DNA of 64,000 nucleotides from Acidovorax sp. NCPPB 4044 (GCF_028069655.1 NZ_JAMCOS010000001.1:1456001-1520000), one strand, 5' to 3'; positions 9,001 through 17,823 are shown, counted from the first letter of the stretch. Notes: generated by a model not told the origin, from the sequence alone. Program-made: numbers and translations.

Positions 9001-9988
9001 CACCGACATTGCGCCCGGCGAAGTGCGCCAACTCCGATTGCGCGGCCAGCGGGTTGTCCTGGCCGAGAAAGCGTATGGAGCGTTGACCGGAGGCCATCGC
9101 GTCGGCGGCGGTCGCGAGCAGGCCGGCGCTTCGCAGCGCCTGGCCCGCCGACAGGTCGCCTGCCAACAACTCGGCGGTGGCGAAGCCGCGTTGCGAGAGA
9201 GGGGTGTAGGGGGACGATGATGCGCCCGCTACCTGGCGAATCCCGCGTGCGGCACCTCCGATGGTCGTCGGCGTGTCATCCAGTACCTGCTGGACCAATA
9301 CCGCGTTGGATTCGGACAACGTCACACGTCCGGCGTCCTCCGCGTGGGCGATCGCGAGGCGGAACTCCTCCCGCCCAGCGATTTCCCGCACTGCGGGCTC
9401 GTAGGGGGCCGCCACCAGATTGCTGCCAGTGGCGCGCGTAGCATCGATCACCCGCACGATGCGATGCTCCGAATGGGTAATGGCAGCCCATTCGGATTCC
9501 ACGGAACCCATCGAGCGCAAGGCCTTCAGCTGATCGGCATGGGTTGCGCGGTAGTGGTCGAGGTCGGAAAAAGTTTTGTTGTTCTGCGCGTTCGCCTGGT
9601 CTTTCGTCAGGCTGATGGGGGTCGTGGTGAAGGCATCGCCGTTGACCAGCGCAATCTTGAGGGTGTCCTGGAGTTCGGCAACTCTGGCGTTGACTCGTCG
9701 CAGCGCCGCAGCGTCGTCAGCCAGCGCGGCGACACCATCATCGGTATCCGCGATGTTATTCAGTTCTTCCCGAATTCCCTTGGTGTACGAACTGCGAGTG
9801 CGCCCTCTGTGCGGTGATGTTTCGAGCTCGTCCGCCAAAGTTCCATCCACTGGCAGATACAAGCGATTCGCTGATGTGTGTTCGTCGATCAGCCCATGTT
9901 CCACCAGCTTCTTGAGCAGATCATGGTCACGAAAAAGACTCTGCTCGATGACGTGATGACTTTGCAGAATGACATCGTTGGCCGGCAT
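6017..9988 (-). CDS. Large AHH-nuclease-domain protein, putative antibacterial effector
   Basis: A 1323-aa protein. The first 80 residues resemble the AHH/HNH toxin nuclease fold: SHH at residues 10-12, N41, LYLP at 43-46 and a [10 protein letters not shown] segment with H60 and Y68. In most AHH domains a second histidine follows this H-x-G; here that position is Thr, so activity is uncertain. Residues about 230-390 include Ala/Gly-rich, possibly membrane-active helices. Residues about 640-950 are extremely rich in Gln, Glu, Arg and His, with long low-complexity coils. A structured C-terminal piece ([20 protein letters not shown]) is followed by an almost pure Gly/Asp tail. An Imm43-type gene lies 38 bp upstream in the same operon, which supports a toxin role. 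I considered an XVIPCD type IV effector tail but could not match it. Confidence 0.65.
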   Translation of the reverse strand: MPANDVILQSHHVIEQSLFRDHDLLKKLVEHGLIDEHTSANRLYLPVDGTLADELETSPHRGRTRSSYTKGIREELNNIADTDDGVAALADDAAALRRVNARVAELQDTLKIALVNGDAFTTTPISLTKDQANAQNNKTFSDLDHYRATHADQLKALRSMGSVESEWAAITHSEHRIVRVIDATRATGSNLVAAPYEPAVREIAGREEFRLAIAHAEDAGRVTLSESNAVLVQQVLDDTPTTIGGAARGIRQVAGASSSPYTPLSQRGFATAELLAGDLSAGQALRSAGLLATAADAMASGQRSIRFLGQDNPLAAQSELAHFAGRNVGGWAGGTAAAYALGSSGAGPMVLIAADAYFMSAAGEKAAALLDNRAIYRQTDGGGTHWSFDGRAWTRGGMADTTGDGIDNPAATPIVASYAKARELNYQATNAAAALALKDAPAPIDPYRQPANAGDRPSLSPADWKRDPTNGQWHRLVKTEISGANDRGSYAQETALLHRAAELDAQAQATIARNIANSPGAIAARYELAYHRSGWAAEGLPMSPAVQQALPDPDALTASNGQRYYRNMEGQWTGQGAPPDANRVLELDNTRAMLQPALAEQAHAIAAIQQSPPSPQDVQREQTLYQYRIVGTELQPQWREAIELATQRTREAEGLAGDGAMQLQRGPGGQYGADSPIAHLQRGADGVERIAAVTTTEDIREALREVQAQQRPAVPLQHVASVQRPSEGSADTDTSDASPSNQHALDVQARGQAASAAQERQDQQQEDRQAREQHLAQARAHALQEQASHDDRTQATAALQTHAASELRQQESQQLQLQLQQRQALDAQQDEQRQQQVSHDARQQEALDRHAQQTQLREEEERQTEHSDQQTQERQQAHDAQHPEQAPLPYQAALQRQQEATQKVPSDQQPAPHHQDAQQRTHEQQRTPDRLAQRSAEPPVERMAASDNDVSQRRTQGQHAQEELARSAQRVTPHSAAISPASPEAARPVPDQQGYRYLSTPHMEQQPDESLHVRAVPASNPPAERLLAEHPGERPPEPTPDTPVPEVGGITAALPVAPHLASAPEPSLSPFTASRSAGMPENEGDATHPPPVAKSDGQAPSAPAVPDPNSWEEITRSMRELRIRLEQELETEDRIAQARQDRVERGEQPYTDLELREGYDPDGPSALRKPPSMPAEAAPQWQASTPSAGEQSDDHPVTARKTITGDPDVDDLLYAIDSKNDLAIEQALKRVANSAHSAALAEQGHAHLDAKAMQEAQDQATTRQALGMDVAAEIQTSRGPVMVMTLPQFAHGPAMQGGPQGDGGGGGGDGGGGGAGGGGGGGG

Positions 9989-10026
9989 GCGCCTCGGCTC
10001 CGAAGGGGTGCGATAGCTCAGGCGGA

Positions 10027-10656
10027 TCAGTATTTCGCGGCATCTTCAAGCCAGACACCGCGCGAATTGGGAGCTTTTCCAAAGCCGCCATCCAGCAGGG
10101 CATCGCGCAGCACGCGATCACAAATGACGAGTCGGCTGTTGTATGGCGTGCGGAAGACATGCGCCGATCCGATTACATCCTTGAAGAAAGCCAGGCTTGC
10201 ACCACCAGCCAGGCTGTAGTGCTTCCCGGCGGAGTAGCCTTCCGTCAGGATCTTCACGGTGGACGCAGCCTCATCGAGCGCATCCAGTGTCCTGACCACG
10301 TCGCACAGGAAGTAGGGCGGACCTTGCGATCCGTCCTCCAGAACAAACTCGCAAGGCACGAACGCAAATCCGTCAGGGTCGACAGATTCGAGGAGCTGCT
10401 TCAAGGGCTCCGATGTCAGCCAATATCCGCTGAATCCTCCCTGCAGGTCCCCGGGCATCCGGCCCTGGCGCTTGTCGTAACGCAGTCGCGGCGTTTCGCC
10501 CATAGGTGGAAATCCACCGTCCCTGGGACGAATGATCCCCTGTCCTGCGGGGCGAAGCCCTTTCTCGTTTTCGAAAACCACTCCATGCCCCGGCCCGCCG
10601 CCGCGCACATCGGAGCTGATGACATAGAACTCGCCTGCCTTTGGCTTATTGTCCAT
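10027..10656 (-). CDS. Imm43/DUF1629 (Imm11-like) immunity protein
   Basis: About 209 aa starting at MDNKPKAGEF (10656); an ATG two codons earlier is equally possible. The sequence KAGEFYVISSDVRGG at the start, the FAFVPCEF strand, the YFLCDVVRTLDALDE segment and the closing VFRTPYNSRLVICDRVLRDA helix are what I know as the DUF1629/Imm43 family. That family neutralises polymorphic nuclease toxins. The gene directly precedes the AHH-domain gene, the immunity-first order often seen for type IV and some type VI effectors. It has no signal peptide, which suits cytoplasmic protection against a nuclease. Confidence 0.75.
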   Translation of the reverse strand: MDNKPKAGEFYVISSDVRGGGPGHGVVFENEKGLRPAGQGIIRPRDGGFPPMGETPRLRYDKRQGRMPGDLQGGFSGYWLTSEPLKQLLESVDPDGFAFVPCEFVLEDGSQGPPYFLCDVVRTLDALDEAASTVKILTEGYSAGKHYSLAGGASLAFFKDVIGSAHVFRTPYNSRLVICDRVLRDALLDGGFGKAPNSRGVWLEDAAKY

Positions 10657-11138
10657 TTTCATTGGGTCTTGACCTTGCTGATGACCTGGGGGCCTTCCTT
10701 GCGCAGTGGGTGGCCCGAGAAGCCAACTGCCTCCGCCCACCGCAAGCCACCGGATCTGCGCTTTGGTCCCGATTCCTGAGCCGTCGATCGCTTCGTCGGC
10801 TCCGGGGGCGCCACCGAGGATGTCGGGATCGAGGAGATGGAAGCGTTCCCTCGCTGGTTGCAACTGCTCATCATGGAGGCGCTTCGGTGAGCGGCTGGTC
10901 GGGTGGGAAGTGGCGCGAGCCTTCACCAGTGAAGTTTCTCAAGCCAGAGGGTGGGTTCCTCGATCAGCTTGCCACAAACCTGCAGGGAGCTCGAACCGGT
11001 GGATCGTCCATCCGCGGCAACCTCGAAGCCAAACGCTGCGCAAGGCAACAGCAGAGGATTGGATCGCGGCAAGAATGCCAGCCTGGATGGCCGCGTGCAG
11101 TAGGGAAAGTCTGACGGCAACGCCGCGCCTGCGGTGAC
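10657..11138. other. 482 bp without a supported gene
   Basis: No reading frame here has a convincing start, ribosome site and protein-like composition. On the minus strand two frames stay open for 65-90 codons just before the immunity gene. They could be the eroded 3' end of an older toxin gene that once paired with the Imm43 gene. I have no sequence match to support that. Confidence 0.4.
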
Positions 11139-11462
11139 TCACTTGCAGTAAGCCAGTGTCGTCACCCGGTACTTCTCGGCAAAGCTGCGCGGAGTGGGGT
11201 TTTCCGTAGCGCCGACACTCGCCACAGTGAACCCGTTCGGGCAGTGCCTTCGGAGATCGCTCTCGCAAGGGGGCGCGGTCGTCGCGTCGAACGTATTGCC
11301 AGGCTCGTTGCACGTGGCGACATAGCCGCCATCATCGCGGCTCTTGAAGGAACCCAGCCAGTCGTCGAAGCGGTGCATGCCGCGGTCCACCGAAGCGCAA
11401 CCGGCCGAGGCCAGGGTCAGTGCGGCCAGGAAGGCCCGAGCGAAGAAGGATTGCTGCGGCAT
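11139..11462 (-). CDS. Small lipoprotein
   Basis: A 107-aa protein. The N-terminal segment FFARAFLAALTLASAGCAS ends in a lipobox with the lipidated Cys at residue 22, so the product is a periplasmic lipoprotein. Four further cysteines (ATCNEPG, PPCESD, RRHCPNG and the terminal YCK) suggest two disulfides. It lies in the cargo block just upstream of the Imm43/AHH genes on the same strand, separated by about 480 bp of unassigned sequence. Periplasmic immunity lipoproteins are common in effector clusters, so it could guard against a second effector, but no matching effector is seen. Confidence 0.6.
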   Translation of the reverse strand: MPQQSFFARAFLAALTLASAGCASVDRGMHRFDDWLGSFKSRDDGGYVATCNEPGNTFDATTAPPCESDLRRHCPNGFTVASVGATENPTPRSFAEKYRVTTLAYCK

Positions 11463-11530
11463 CTGCGCCCATCCCAGGTTCCGAAGACCAGTGCGCGCGC
11501 CGACATGCGCGCGTGGCCGATGCTATGGCG

Positions 11531-12109
11531 TCACTCGATCTTGAGTGTGAAGTTGGCGTTAATCGCCCAGCTGCCGCCGCTGTTGCCGAAGCTCAGCGCC
11601 GTCTGGAAGCTGCCCGCTGTCGGCGAGTTCCAACTCGCGTTCCATGCCCCGTCAGCGTTCCTGCTGAGCGCGGCGCTGGCGCCGCTGGCGAACTTGAACT
11701 CGGTGCCGATGGAGTCGTTCGAGAACGAGAACGAGGCATCGCCCACGGTGACCCTGCCGGACCCGCTGAGTTCTCCGCCAGGGGCGAACGATGCGCTCAA
11801 CTCGAAGTTCTCCATGCCGGTCCTGAAACCCACGCGGCCGTCCATCGAGCTTCCGTTGGTGGAGGCGGACCCGAAGGCGTTCCCCCTCTCGACATTGACC
11901 TCGGCGCCACCGGTCTTCACCCGACCGTTGAACCGCGTGGTGGAAATCTGTCCGCTGAAGGTGGCCCCGATCACGCGCCCGTTCTCCCTCCAGACATCGG
12001 CCTTGAACGGTATTTCATCATCGGGAAGTGGCTGGCCGGGCGTCGGGGGCCGTGCGCTCGGCAGCGCGTCCCGATCAGGGGTGGCCGGTGGTGTGCGCGA
12101 AGAAGTCAT
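11531..12109 (-). CDS. Beta-rich hypothetical protein
   Basis: A 192-aa protein starting at MTSSRTPP (12109), with a GGAGAG six bases upstream. After a proline-rich N-terminus of about 30 residues, the sequence is an alternation of polar and hydrophobic residues rich in Gly, Ser, Asn and Phe (FSGQISTTRFNGRV, FELSASFAPGGELSGSGRV, SFSFSNDSIGTEFKF). It looks like one continuous antiparallel beta structure, such as a barrel or jellyroll half. There is no signal peptide and no catalytic motif. It is the first cargo gene after the helicase terminator. The family is not recognised. Confidence 0.6.
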   Translation of the reverse strand: MTSSRTPPATPDRDALPSARPPTPGQPLPDDEIPFKADVWRENGRVIGATFSGQISTTRFNGRVKTGGAEVNVERGNAFGSASTNGSSMDGRVGFRTGMENFELSASFAPGGELSGSGRVTVGDASFSFSNDSIGTEFKFASGASAALSRNADGAWNASWNSPTAGSFQTALSFGNSGGSWAINANFTLKIE

Positions 12110-12196
12110 GCTGCTCTCCAATTGGGTTCGACAAGCCGGACAGTGTGTATGGCAGCCTCCATTGCCGAGGTAACCCCTGGTAAGGAGTTGCGCCGC

Positions 12197-12222
12197 AAAA
12201 AAGCGGCTCCCGAAGGAGCCGC
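12197..12222 (-). terminator. Intrinsic terminator after the helicase gene
   Basis: On the minus strand an 8-bp GC-rich stem (12215-12222 with 12203-12210, loop CGAA) runs directly into six Ts (12202-12197). It lies 18 bases beyond the helicase stop and separates the ICE core from the cargo block. Confidence 0.85.
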
Positions 12223-12239
12223 CAAGGGTCGTCAAAGGA

Positions 12240-14513
12240 TCAATGCACGAGCTGCCGTGCCAGAGCCACTTCCACGGAATCACCATCCTGGTTCAGCACG
12301 TCGAGCCCGCTCTCGGGAATGTCGCCGGACGTGCTCTGCGCCACCATGATCTTCTGGGCCATCAGCTTCAGGCAGCTCATTTGCGACGAAGCCGCGTAAC
12401 CGAGGTAGATCACCTTGATGCATAGCGTCTGCCCGATGCGCCAAGAACGCCGTGCCGCCTGTTGCAAAGAGTACACGTTGTAGCCGGATTGCATGAAAAC
12501 GATCGTCGGAAACTCCAGCAGATCCAGCCCGGTCTTGACCAGCTCCGGGTTCGTGATGAGCACATCGATGCCGCGCTCCAGCTGCTCGGCGATCCAGTCC
12601 TCGCGGCGGCTCGCGTCCACGTTCGCACGGAGCACGGCCACCTTGAAGCCCGCGGCTTCGAGCAACCGCTTGAGCCGCGAGGTCGTGTCCCGCGTTCCGG
12701 TGTACACCGTGTAGACCAGCGTCTTGCGGCCCTGCGACTTCTCCTGGCGGCAGATGTCGATCAGTTCCCGCTCCTTGGGCATGACCTCCATGTCGTGGAA
12801 CTGGGGCGGCACGAACGCCAGCGTGTCGCGTGTGCGGGGATGCACGACGTTCTCCGCGCGAAAGCAGGTGTCCGGCCAGGCCAGCAGCACGTTGAGGACC
12901 ACACCGAGCAGCGTCGTGTCGCGACGGGCCAGGGCCTGGCGCAATGCACTGGTGAGCGCTATCGATAGCGTGCTGTAGGCGCTGGCCTGCGCGGGCGCCA
13001 TCGGAACTTCACGGAACTCCTCGTCGTACGGGGGCAGTACGTCGCGGCCGAGGTCTCGCAGCTTGAGGAAGATCGTGAACGGCAGCACGCACCGCAGCAC
13101 GCCCTTGGGACCGAAGCCCGGTGCCTTGACCGTTCGGACACTGGTCTTGCTGCCCTTGGCGGTCTTGTGCGCCGTGCCGGTGCTCTCGGAATAGATGTCC
13201 TTGAGCACCCCGTGGTCACGCATGAACGCCATCGCAGCCGAAGTCATCGAGCCATTCTTCGCCGGCCGGTAGCCGTCTTCGATCATCCGCCCGGGCAGGG
13301 CGCGGAACAGCAGGTAGAACAGGTCGTCGCCGTATCCGCCCATCAGCGTGCCGGTGAGCAGCAGTGCCTTGCGGCACTTCGCGGCCAGCACGCCCATCGC
13401 CTGGCCCTGGGCACTGCCTCCGTTCTTGTACTCGTGGGCTTCGTCCGGGATCAGCAGGTCGAACGTGCCTTGCGGCAGGTAGCGTTTGATGAACTCCGTG
13501 GGCTGGTAGCCGCCCTCGCCGAAGCCGAACTCCATGTTGGCCATGGCGCGCTCCATGCGCACAGCCTGGCGATCGGAGAACACCAGTTCCCCATTGGCGT
13601 CCATCAGGTTGATGAACTCATGGATGTTGTCGCCCAGCATCGAGGCCAGGAAGCCGTCGCCGAACTTTCGCATCAGCTTCTGCGCGGTGGCTTCGCCGAT
13701 CGTGGGAATGCGCTTGAGCGCCTTGGCGACGGCCGAGGACTGGGCGCTGCCAGACAGGCTTTCGGGCCGCATGAGCGTCCACAGGGGCGCGGCGCAATGG
13801 CCGCACTTCCTGCGGTGCTCGTCCTCTTCCAGCATGGCCGGATGTACCGGCTCGCCGTCGAAGTCGGTGACGACATGGCCGCAGTCGGGACACGTGGCCA
13901 CGTCGCCGCGGCGTGTGCGCCGGACCGCGCAGACCGGCTTCCAGTGAAAGCCCATCCGCATCCGCACGCGGCCCAAGACGAAGAACTCCTGGCCGGTGGG
14001 ACGCTCCCCCAACTGCTCGCGCAGCTTGATGAGTTTGACCAGGGTGTCCGGGCCGTTGAGCACCCAGACCCTGGCACCGGCGACGGTTTCGAGGATTTCG
14101 CGCCGCCATTTGTAGACCAGGTGCGGTGGCGACAGCACAAGCGTGCGGCGGTAGCCTTCGGCGTGCAGCACGGCGGCCGTGGCGATGCCCACGGTCGTTT
14201 TGCCGCAGCCCATCTCGCCATTGACGATCGCGGCACGTTCGCCGCGGTCGATCAGCAACTCGGCGGCGGCATGGACCACCTCGGCCTGGGCGGGGAACAG
14301 CGTGCGCTTGAGGCCGGCGACGACGCGCTGGCGATGGGCCCTGGGTTGGCCGCTGTAGACCGGTGGGTTGGCGCGGTTGAGCGACTCCAGCAGTTCGTCG
14401 CCGAACTCGGCGACGAACTCCGTGAGGCTCAGCTCCAGGGGAGAAGAATCCGCGCCGAGCAGGTCGCCCTGCACGGGTGCGTTGTCCGCTGCGGTGTCGA
14501 TTTCGAAGGACAT
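12240..14513 (-). CDS. ICE SNF2/DEAD-type superfamily II helicase
   Basis: A 757-aa ATPase of the helicase superfamily II present in nearly all PFGI-1-class ICEs. It has a Walker A motif GEMGCGKTT at about 99-107 and LVLSPPHLVYKWR (motif Ia) near 122-134. Two CxxC pairs (CPDCGH and CGHC, about 215-255) probably bind zinc. DEAH lies near 357-360, followed by LLLTGTLMGG (motif III). The C-terminal helicase domain has LVYTVYTG and a QAARRSWRIGQT motif VI. The start at 14513 excludes ten codons that lie in the leader hairpin. The role in transfer or replication of the element is inferred from context. It is expressed after a terminator-like leader (14527-14570). Confidence 0.9.
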   Translation of the reverse strand: MSFEIDTAADNAPVQGDLLGADSSPLELSLTEFVAEFGDELLESLNRANPPVYSGQPRAHRQRVVAGLKRTLFPAQAEVVHAAAELLIDRGERAAIVNGEMGCGKTTVGIATAAVLHAEGYRRTLVLSPPHLVYKWRREILETVAGARVWVLNGPDTLVKLIKLREQLGERPTGQEFFVLGRVRMRMGFHWKPVCAVRRTRRGDVATCPDCGHVVTDFDGEPVHPAMLEEDEHRRKCGHCAAPLWTLMRPESLSGSAQSSAVAKALKRIPTIGEATAQKLMRKFGDGFLASMLGDNIHEFINLMDANGELVFSDRQAVRMERAMANMEFGFGEGGYQPTEFIKRYLPQGTFDLLIPDEAHEYKNGGSAQGQAMGVLAAKCRKALLLTGTLMGGYGDDLFYLLFRALPGRMIEDGYRPAKNGSMTSAAMAFMRDHGVLKDIYSESTGTAHKTAKGSKTSVRTVKAPGFGPKGVLRCVLPFTIFLKLRDLGRDVLPPYDEEFREVPMAPAQASAYSTLSIALTSALRQALARRDTTLLGVVLNVLLAWPDTCFRAENVVHPRTRDTLAFVPPQFHDMEVMPKERELIDICRQEKSQGRKTLVYTVYTGTRDTTSRLKRLLEAAGFKVAVLRANVDASRREDWIAEQLERGIDVLITNPELVKTGLDLLEFPTIVFMQSGYNVYSLQQAARRSWRIGQTLCIKVIYLGYAASSQMSCLKLMAQKIMVAQSTSGDIPESGLDVLNQDGDSVEVALARQLVH

Positions 14514-14526
14514 GGTGATGCTCCAT

Positions 14527-14570
14527 AAAAATGGGGCATGCACCTCCCCTGTGGGGCGATGGCATGCCCC
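14527..14570 (-). promoter_or_regulatory. Terminator-like leader abutting the helicase ribosome site
   Basis: On the minus strand a 9-bp perfect stem (14562-14570 pairing with 14533-14541) is followed by ATTTTT (14532-14527) and immediately by ATGGAGC, the ribosome site of the helicase gene. The U-run can also pair weakly with the Shine-Dalgarno region (CCAT/ATGG). This looks like an attenuator or an end-of-operon terminator placed directly before the next gene. Confidence 0.65.
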
Positions 14571-14678
14571 GGGTGGGAAGAAAGATCGGCGTCCGCCGAC
14601 AGGTGAGGATGGGTGGGGCGGTGATGCCCCGTGGAACGACTGCGGTGGGCGGCGGTGCGCTGCCCTGCAAAAAACCGA

Positions 14679-15788
14679 TCAGCGGATGGTGAGGACTTCG
14701 CCCAAGGTCGCGGAGCCTGGGGTCATGTCCCAGGCCCGGATGACCGGCACGAACTTGTCGGTGAGGATGCGGGCTTCGGCCACCGAGCCGTCTTCGCGCT
14801 CGGTGAACTCGCGCTGGAGCGTTTTGTCCTTGTGGGTATCCCCTCGGACGACGAGCACGCGGCCGCTCTGGGAGCGCACCACGCCGGAGATCGCGCCGGC
14901 AGCCAGCGCGAGCGCCAGATGCCATGCGGACAATGCCCGGGCCGGCGGGCGCAGTGACTGCTGCGCGGCACCCAGGTGCGTGTCCAGCATCGGCCAGAGC
15001 CCACGCAGCCGGCCGACTTCCTCGGCGAACTGCCCGGGCTCCATCGTCACGCGGTAGAAATGCTCCGGCGCGCACGGACTGGCGGGAACGCTGTAGGGAA
15101 GAAACGGCCAGTCGACCGGCAGTTCGTCGGCCTCCACATCGCCATGCCCGATCCGCAGCAGCAGATCCCTCGCCGTGGCCGCGGGCTCGGATGCCAGCTC
15201 GCGCTGGCGTGTCCGGCGCCCGAAGATCACCACTTGCTTGAACTGCGTCTCCACCGCTCGGTAGACCCGCAGGCCGTCGAAGTGGCGTGTGAGCCATCCG
15301 ACCAGCTCGGCATCGAGCACGTAGCTGGGCACGATGAAGACGAGCACGCCGCCGTACTGCAGCAGGGGCAGGGTGCGCTGGTAGAAGAGCTTCTCCAGCC
15401 GTGCTCGGCCCTGGCCCTGGTAGCCGACGTTGCCGTTGGCGTCCTTGGACAGATCGCCGTAGGGCGGGTTGAGCCAGAGCAGGCCGAAGGTCTGGCGGGA
15501 GACCATCGTGTCCATCAGGTCGCCGTGCAGGCAGTGGTCCACCAGCGAACGCGCGTGGGCCGCGCGCTCGCTGTCGTACTCAACCGCATACGCGGTGACC
15601 TGCGCGCGCCCGAGGGCGTGCGCCGCTTCGGCGATCGCCACGCCTTCGCCGGCGCAGGGATCGAGGATGCACATCGGACTGCTCGCGGGCGCGAGGGCGG
15701 ACAGCACCCGCGCGAGCGTCGGTTCGTCGGTCGGGAAGTAGCCGGCCTTGATGAAATTGCGCGCGATGCGCGGGAACATGAGTGCCAT
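14679..15788 (-). CDS. DUF6094 methyltransferase-like ICE protein
   Basis: A 369-aa protein with a Rossmann-type methyltransferase core: ILDPCAGEGVA (motif I, residues 41-51), then AYAVEYDSERA (acidic residue after strand 2) and LLWLNPPYGDL with the NPPY motif at 107-110, typical of N6-adenine or N4-cytosine DNA methylases. The remaining 200 residues are poorly described but conserved in this ICE family, where it is called DUF6094. It may modify the element's DNA or have lost activity. AGGAGC lies before the ATG at 15788, directly after a terminator-like hairpin that sits in the 64-bp gap to the upstream gene. Confidence 0.85.
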   Translation of the reverse strand: MALMFPRIARNFIKAGYFPTDEPTLARVLSALAPASSPMCILDPCAGEGVAIAEAAHALGRAQVTAYAVEYDSERAAHARSLVDHCLHGDLMDTMVSRQTFGLLWLNPPYGDLSKDANGNVGYQGQGRARLEKLFYQRTLPLLQYGGVLVFIVPSYVLDAELVGWLTRHFDGLRVYRAVETQFKQVVIFGRRTRQRELASEPAATARDLLLRIGHGDVEADELPVDWPFLPYSVPASPCAPEHFYRVTMEPGQFAEEVGRLRGLWPMLDTHLGAAQQSLRPPARALSAWHLALALAAGAISGVVRSQSGRVLVVRGDTHKDKTLQREFTEREDGSVAEARILTDKFVPVIRAWDMTPGSATLGEVLTIR

Positions 15789-15810
15789 GGAATGCTCCTG
15801 TTGCGGTGAG

Positions 15811-15842
15811 AAAAAAAGGGATGGGGCCTGCATCGCAGGCCC
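15811..15842 (-). terminator. Intrinsic terminator in the 64-bp gap before the DUF6094 gene
   Basis: Minus-strand stem of 8 bp (15835-15842 with 15824-15831, loop of three), followed after a few bases by seven Ts (15817-15811). It ends the 217-aa ICE gene and stands only about 20 bases before the next start. Confidence 0.8.
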
Positions 15843-15852
15843 ATCGAGGGCA

Positions 15853-16506
15853 TCAGGCGCGTCGCCGAATCGGCTCTGCCGGGAGGGCGTCCTGTGCGCA
15901 GGTGCGCAGAACGCCGCTGCGGATCAATGCGCCCAGTGCTTGGGTGAGCACGGGCACGTCCAGGGCCAGCCGATAGCCTTCGAGCGGCCCGAGGGCCAGC
16001 GGAAGACGACTCAGCATCGCCTGGGTGGACAGCAGCTCCAGCACGGTGTCGCGCCAGTGGTCGAGCAGGGGCAGCGGACAGGTCTGCCGCACCAGCGTCC
16101 ACAACCGTTCCGTGGATGCGGTGTCGGCCTTCGGGATCAGGGCGAGCGCGCTGGCGTTCGCCTTGTCGGGCTGCACGCAGCGGCGATCGAACAGCCACAG
16201 GTGGACCATGGAGCCGAACAGGGTGCGGCGGAAGGCGCGCGTCATGCGCTTTTCCAACTGCTCGGCGTTGCCGACGAACACGGGAAGCGATGCGCCCTCG
16301 CCGGTGACCAGATGGAACTGGTCCAGGCCCTGCGCGTCGCTTGGTAACGTCAGGCGCGCCAGAAACTCCTGGATGGCGGTGTCGCGTGCCCAGACGGACA
16401 GAAAGACGAGTTCGCCCTGTGCCCCGCAGACGCAGGCATCGGCCATCAGGTCGGTGCATTCGTCAATGCGGTAGAGCGGCGGGGTGGATGGTGGATTGGC
16501 AGGCAT
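15853..16506 (-). CDS. Conserved ICE hypothetical protein
   Basis: A 217-aa soluble protein starting at MPANPPSTPP (16506), with AAGGAC upstream. Features are a short Cys-containing segment (DACVCGAQGELVFLSVW), a central MTRAFRRTLFGSMVHLWLFD helix-strand segment and a Leu-rich C-terminal half. I know it as a regular neighbour of the helicase and DUF6094 genes in this ICE class, but no function is established and no motif suggests one. It is followed by a strong terminator. Confidence 0.75.
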   Translation of the reverse strand: MPANPPSTPPLYRIDECTDLMADACVCGAQGELVFLSVWARDTAIQEFLARLTLPSDAQGLDQFHLVTGEGASLPVFVGNAEQLEKRMTRAFRRTLFGSMVHLWLFDRRCVQPDKANASALALIPKADTASTERLWTLVRQTCPLPLLDHWRDTVLELLSTQAMLSRLPLALGPLEGYRLALDVPVLTQALGALIRSGVLRTCAQDALPAEPIRRRA

Positions 16507-16584
16507 GGTGGTGTCCTTGGATGCAACGGGAACAGCACCGCCCGCCGGGGCAAGCACTGCCCCCAGGGGATGGAAGAGGACCGC

Positions 16585-16845
16585 TCAGCCCGGCGAGAAT
16601 CGCCGGGTGTGCGGATCGAAGCGAAGCGCCTGGTTTGCCGAGGTGATCGGCGTGAAACCCTCCAGGTAGATGTGATGGAGGTACCGGTCGCGGTAGGTCA
16701 GGGCTTGCCGTGCCTGTTCCTCGGAGAGGCCGTTGCGGATGAAGTGCTCCTGCATGTCCTCATCGCTGGACACTTCGTCGTTGGACAAACTCCCTTCAAC
16801 AAGTGCCAACAGCGAGGGCGAAAGCGTCGCCAGGATCGCGTCCAT
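16585..16845 (-). CDS. Small conserved ICE protein
   Basis: An 86-aa acidic protein (MDAILATLSPSLLALVEG...). It contains DMQEHFIRNGLSEEQARQALTYRDRYL, a helix-rich stretch of the kind seen in small partner or anti-repressor proteins. It begins 14 bases after the stop of the 135-aa gene and so belongs to the same transcript. No function known; it is conserved in the helicase-proximal part of related elements. Confidence 0.7.
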   Translation of the reverse strand: MDAILATLSPSLLALVEGSLSNDEVSSDEDMQEHFIRNGLSEEQARQALTYRDRYLHHIYLEGFTPITSANQALRFDPHTRRFSPG

Positions 16846-16859
16846 GTCGGCTCCATCGC

Positions 16860-17267
16860 TCAGGCGGTCGGCACCGCGGCGGATGCCGTGGCCACCGTGG
16901 GCGTGCGACGCCGCGCGTGGTAGGCGCGAACGCCTGCACGCCAGTCGGCGGACTGCTCTGGCGTGAGGTCCAGGTAGGACAGAGGGCACGAGTAGTAATA
17001 CGGGTGCATGCATTCTTCCAGGGGCTTGTGGCCCCATTGGTCGCCGCTGCGCTCCAGCAGATCGCAACGGATGCTGCGCAGGGACTGGCCCGGCGCAAGA
17101 TCGCGATGCACACCTTCGGCCTTGGCGGTCACCTCCGTGACGGACCACAGGACATTGCCGCGCATCGCATGGGCGATGACCTTCACGCTGGCGCGCTCGG
17201 TCTCCTGCGGTGCGATCAGTTGCGCGATCAGTTCGGACCGCGATTGGGGAGAGAAATACCAGCCCAT
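16860..17267 (-). CDS. Conserved ICE protein (DUF6927-like)
   Basis: A 135-aa protein starting MGWYFSPQSRSELIAQLI, the typical N-terminus of a small family found in conjugative elements. It continues with strand-rich segments (NVLWSVTEVTAKAEGVHRDL; SIRCDLLERSGDQWGHKPL), a PYYYSCPLSYL patch and a QSADWRAGVRAYHARR helix. The fold suggests a cytoplasmic domain with conserved aromatic residues; the role is unknown. AGGAGG lies seven bases before the ATG, after a GC-rich leader hairpin with a short U-run. Confidence 0.75.
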   Translation of the reverse strand: MGWYFSPQSRSELIAQLIAPQETERASVKVIAHAMRGNVLWSVTEVTAKAEGVHRDLAPGQSLRSIRCDLLERSGDQWGHKPLEECMHPYYYSCPLSYLDLTPEQSADWRAGVRAYHARRRTPTVATASAAVPTA

Positions 17268-17333
17268 GAGAGGCCTCCTGAGAGAAAAGAGCCGGAGGTC
17301 TCCCACGCGGGGAAGCTCCCCCGGCGGGTGGTT

Positions 17334-17356
17334 AAAAAAACGCCGCGTGTGCGGCG
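17334..17356 (-). terminator. Intrinsic terminator after the 114-aa ICE gene
   Basis: Minus-strand stem CGCCGC/GCGGCG (17351-17356 with 17341-17346, loop of four) followed directly by seven Ts (17340-17334), 20 bases after the preceding stop. Confidence 0.85.
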
Positions 17357-17376
17357 ATGGGCCGAAGGGCCCGTCG

Positions 17377-17721
17377 TCAGACCGAACCGCAACCGGCGGG
17401 ACAACAACCCAGTTCGATGCCGTGCCAGCAATAGCCGTTGTTCGCATTCCAGTCCTGGGATTCCTGCCGCTCGGCAGGTGTGGCGTAGTCCCATTCCCGG
17501 GCGATTTTCAGAGCCGGTTCGCGCTGGTCTGGGGGCAACCGACGGGCGCGCGCATCGATGGACGAACTGAAGCATTCGACGTAGTAGTCGTGAGACAGAC
17601 CGCAACCCTGGTTGGCGCGTGCGGCGACTTCGTCGCACACCGCGCGCCACGCGGGTTCATCGAATGCGTCGGACATGCCATCGGGGCGCGGTGAGTCAGA
17701 ACTGCAATGGATCGTGGACAT
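17377..17721 (-). CDS. Small conserved ICE protein
   Basis: A 114-aa acidic protein. The mid-section YYVECFSSSIDARARRL and the Cys-rich end (NNGYCWHGIELGCCPAGCGSV, five cysteines if the terminal group is included) suggest a metal site. The start at 17721 is preceded by GGAG at the end of a leader with a U-rich run. An ATG five codons earlier overlaps that ribosome site and is less likely. It recurs beside DUF3275 in related elements; function unknown. Confidence 0.7.
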   Translation of the reverse strand: MSTIHCSSDSPRPDGMSDAFDEPAWRAVCDEVAARANQGCGLSHDYYVECFSSSIDARARRLPPDQREPALKIAREWDYATPAERQESQDWNANNGYCWHGIELGCCPAGCGSV

Positions 17722-17823
17722 GGTGAAGATCTCCAAAAAGAAGCCGGAGTGCGCTTGCGAATGGGAAGGCGTGGGAAGGCGCTCCAGCGGGTAAAGAAAT
17801 CACCGCAGATGCGGTGCACGGAA

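Noticed and set aside
10659..10874. 71-aa frame before the Imm43 gene as a toxin C-terminus
   Set aside because: No family signal and no start context; kept only as a possible remnant.
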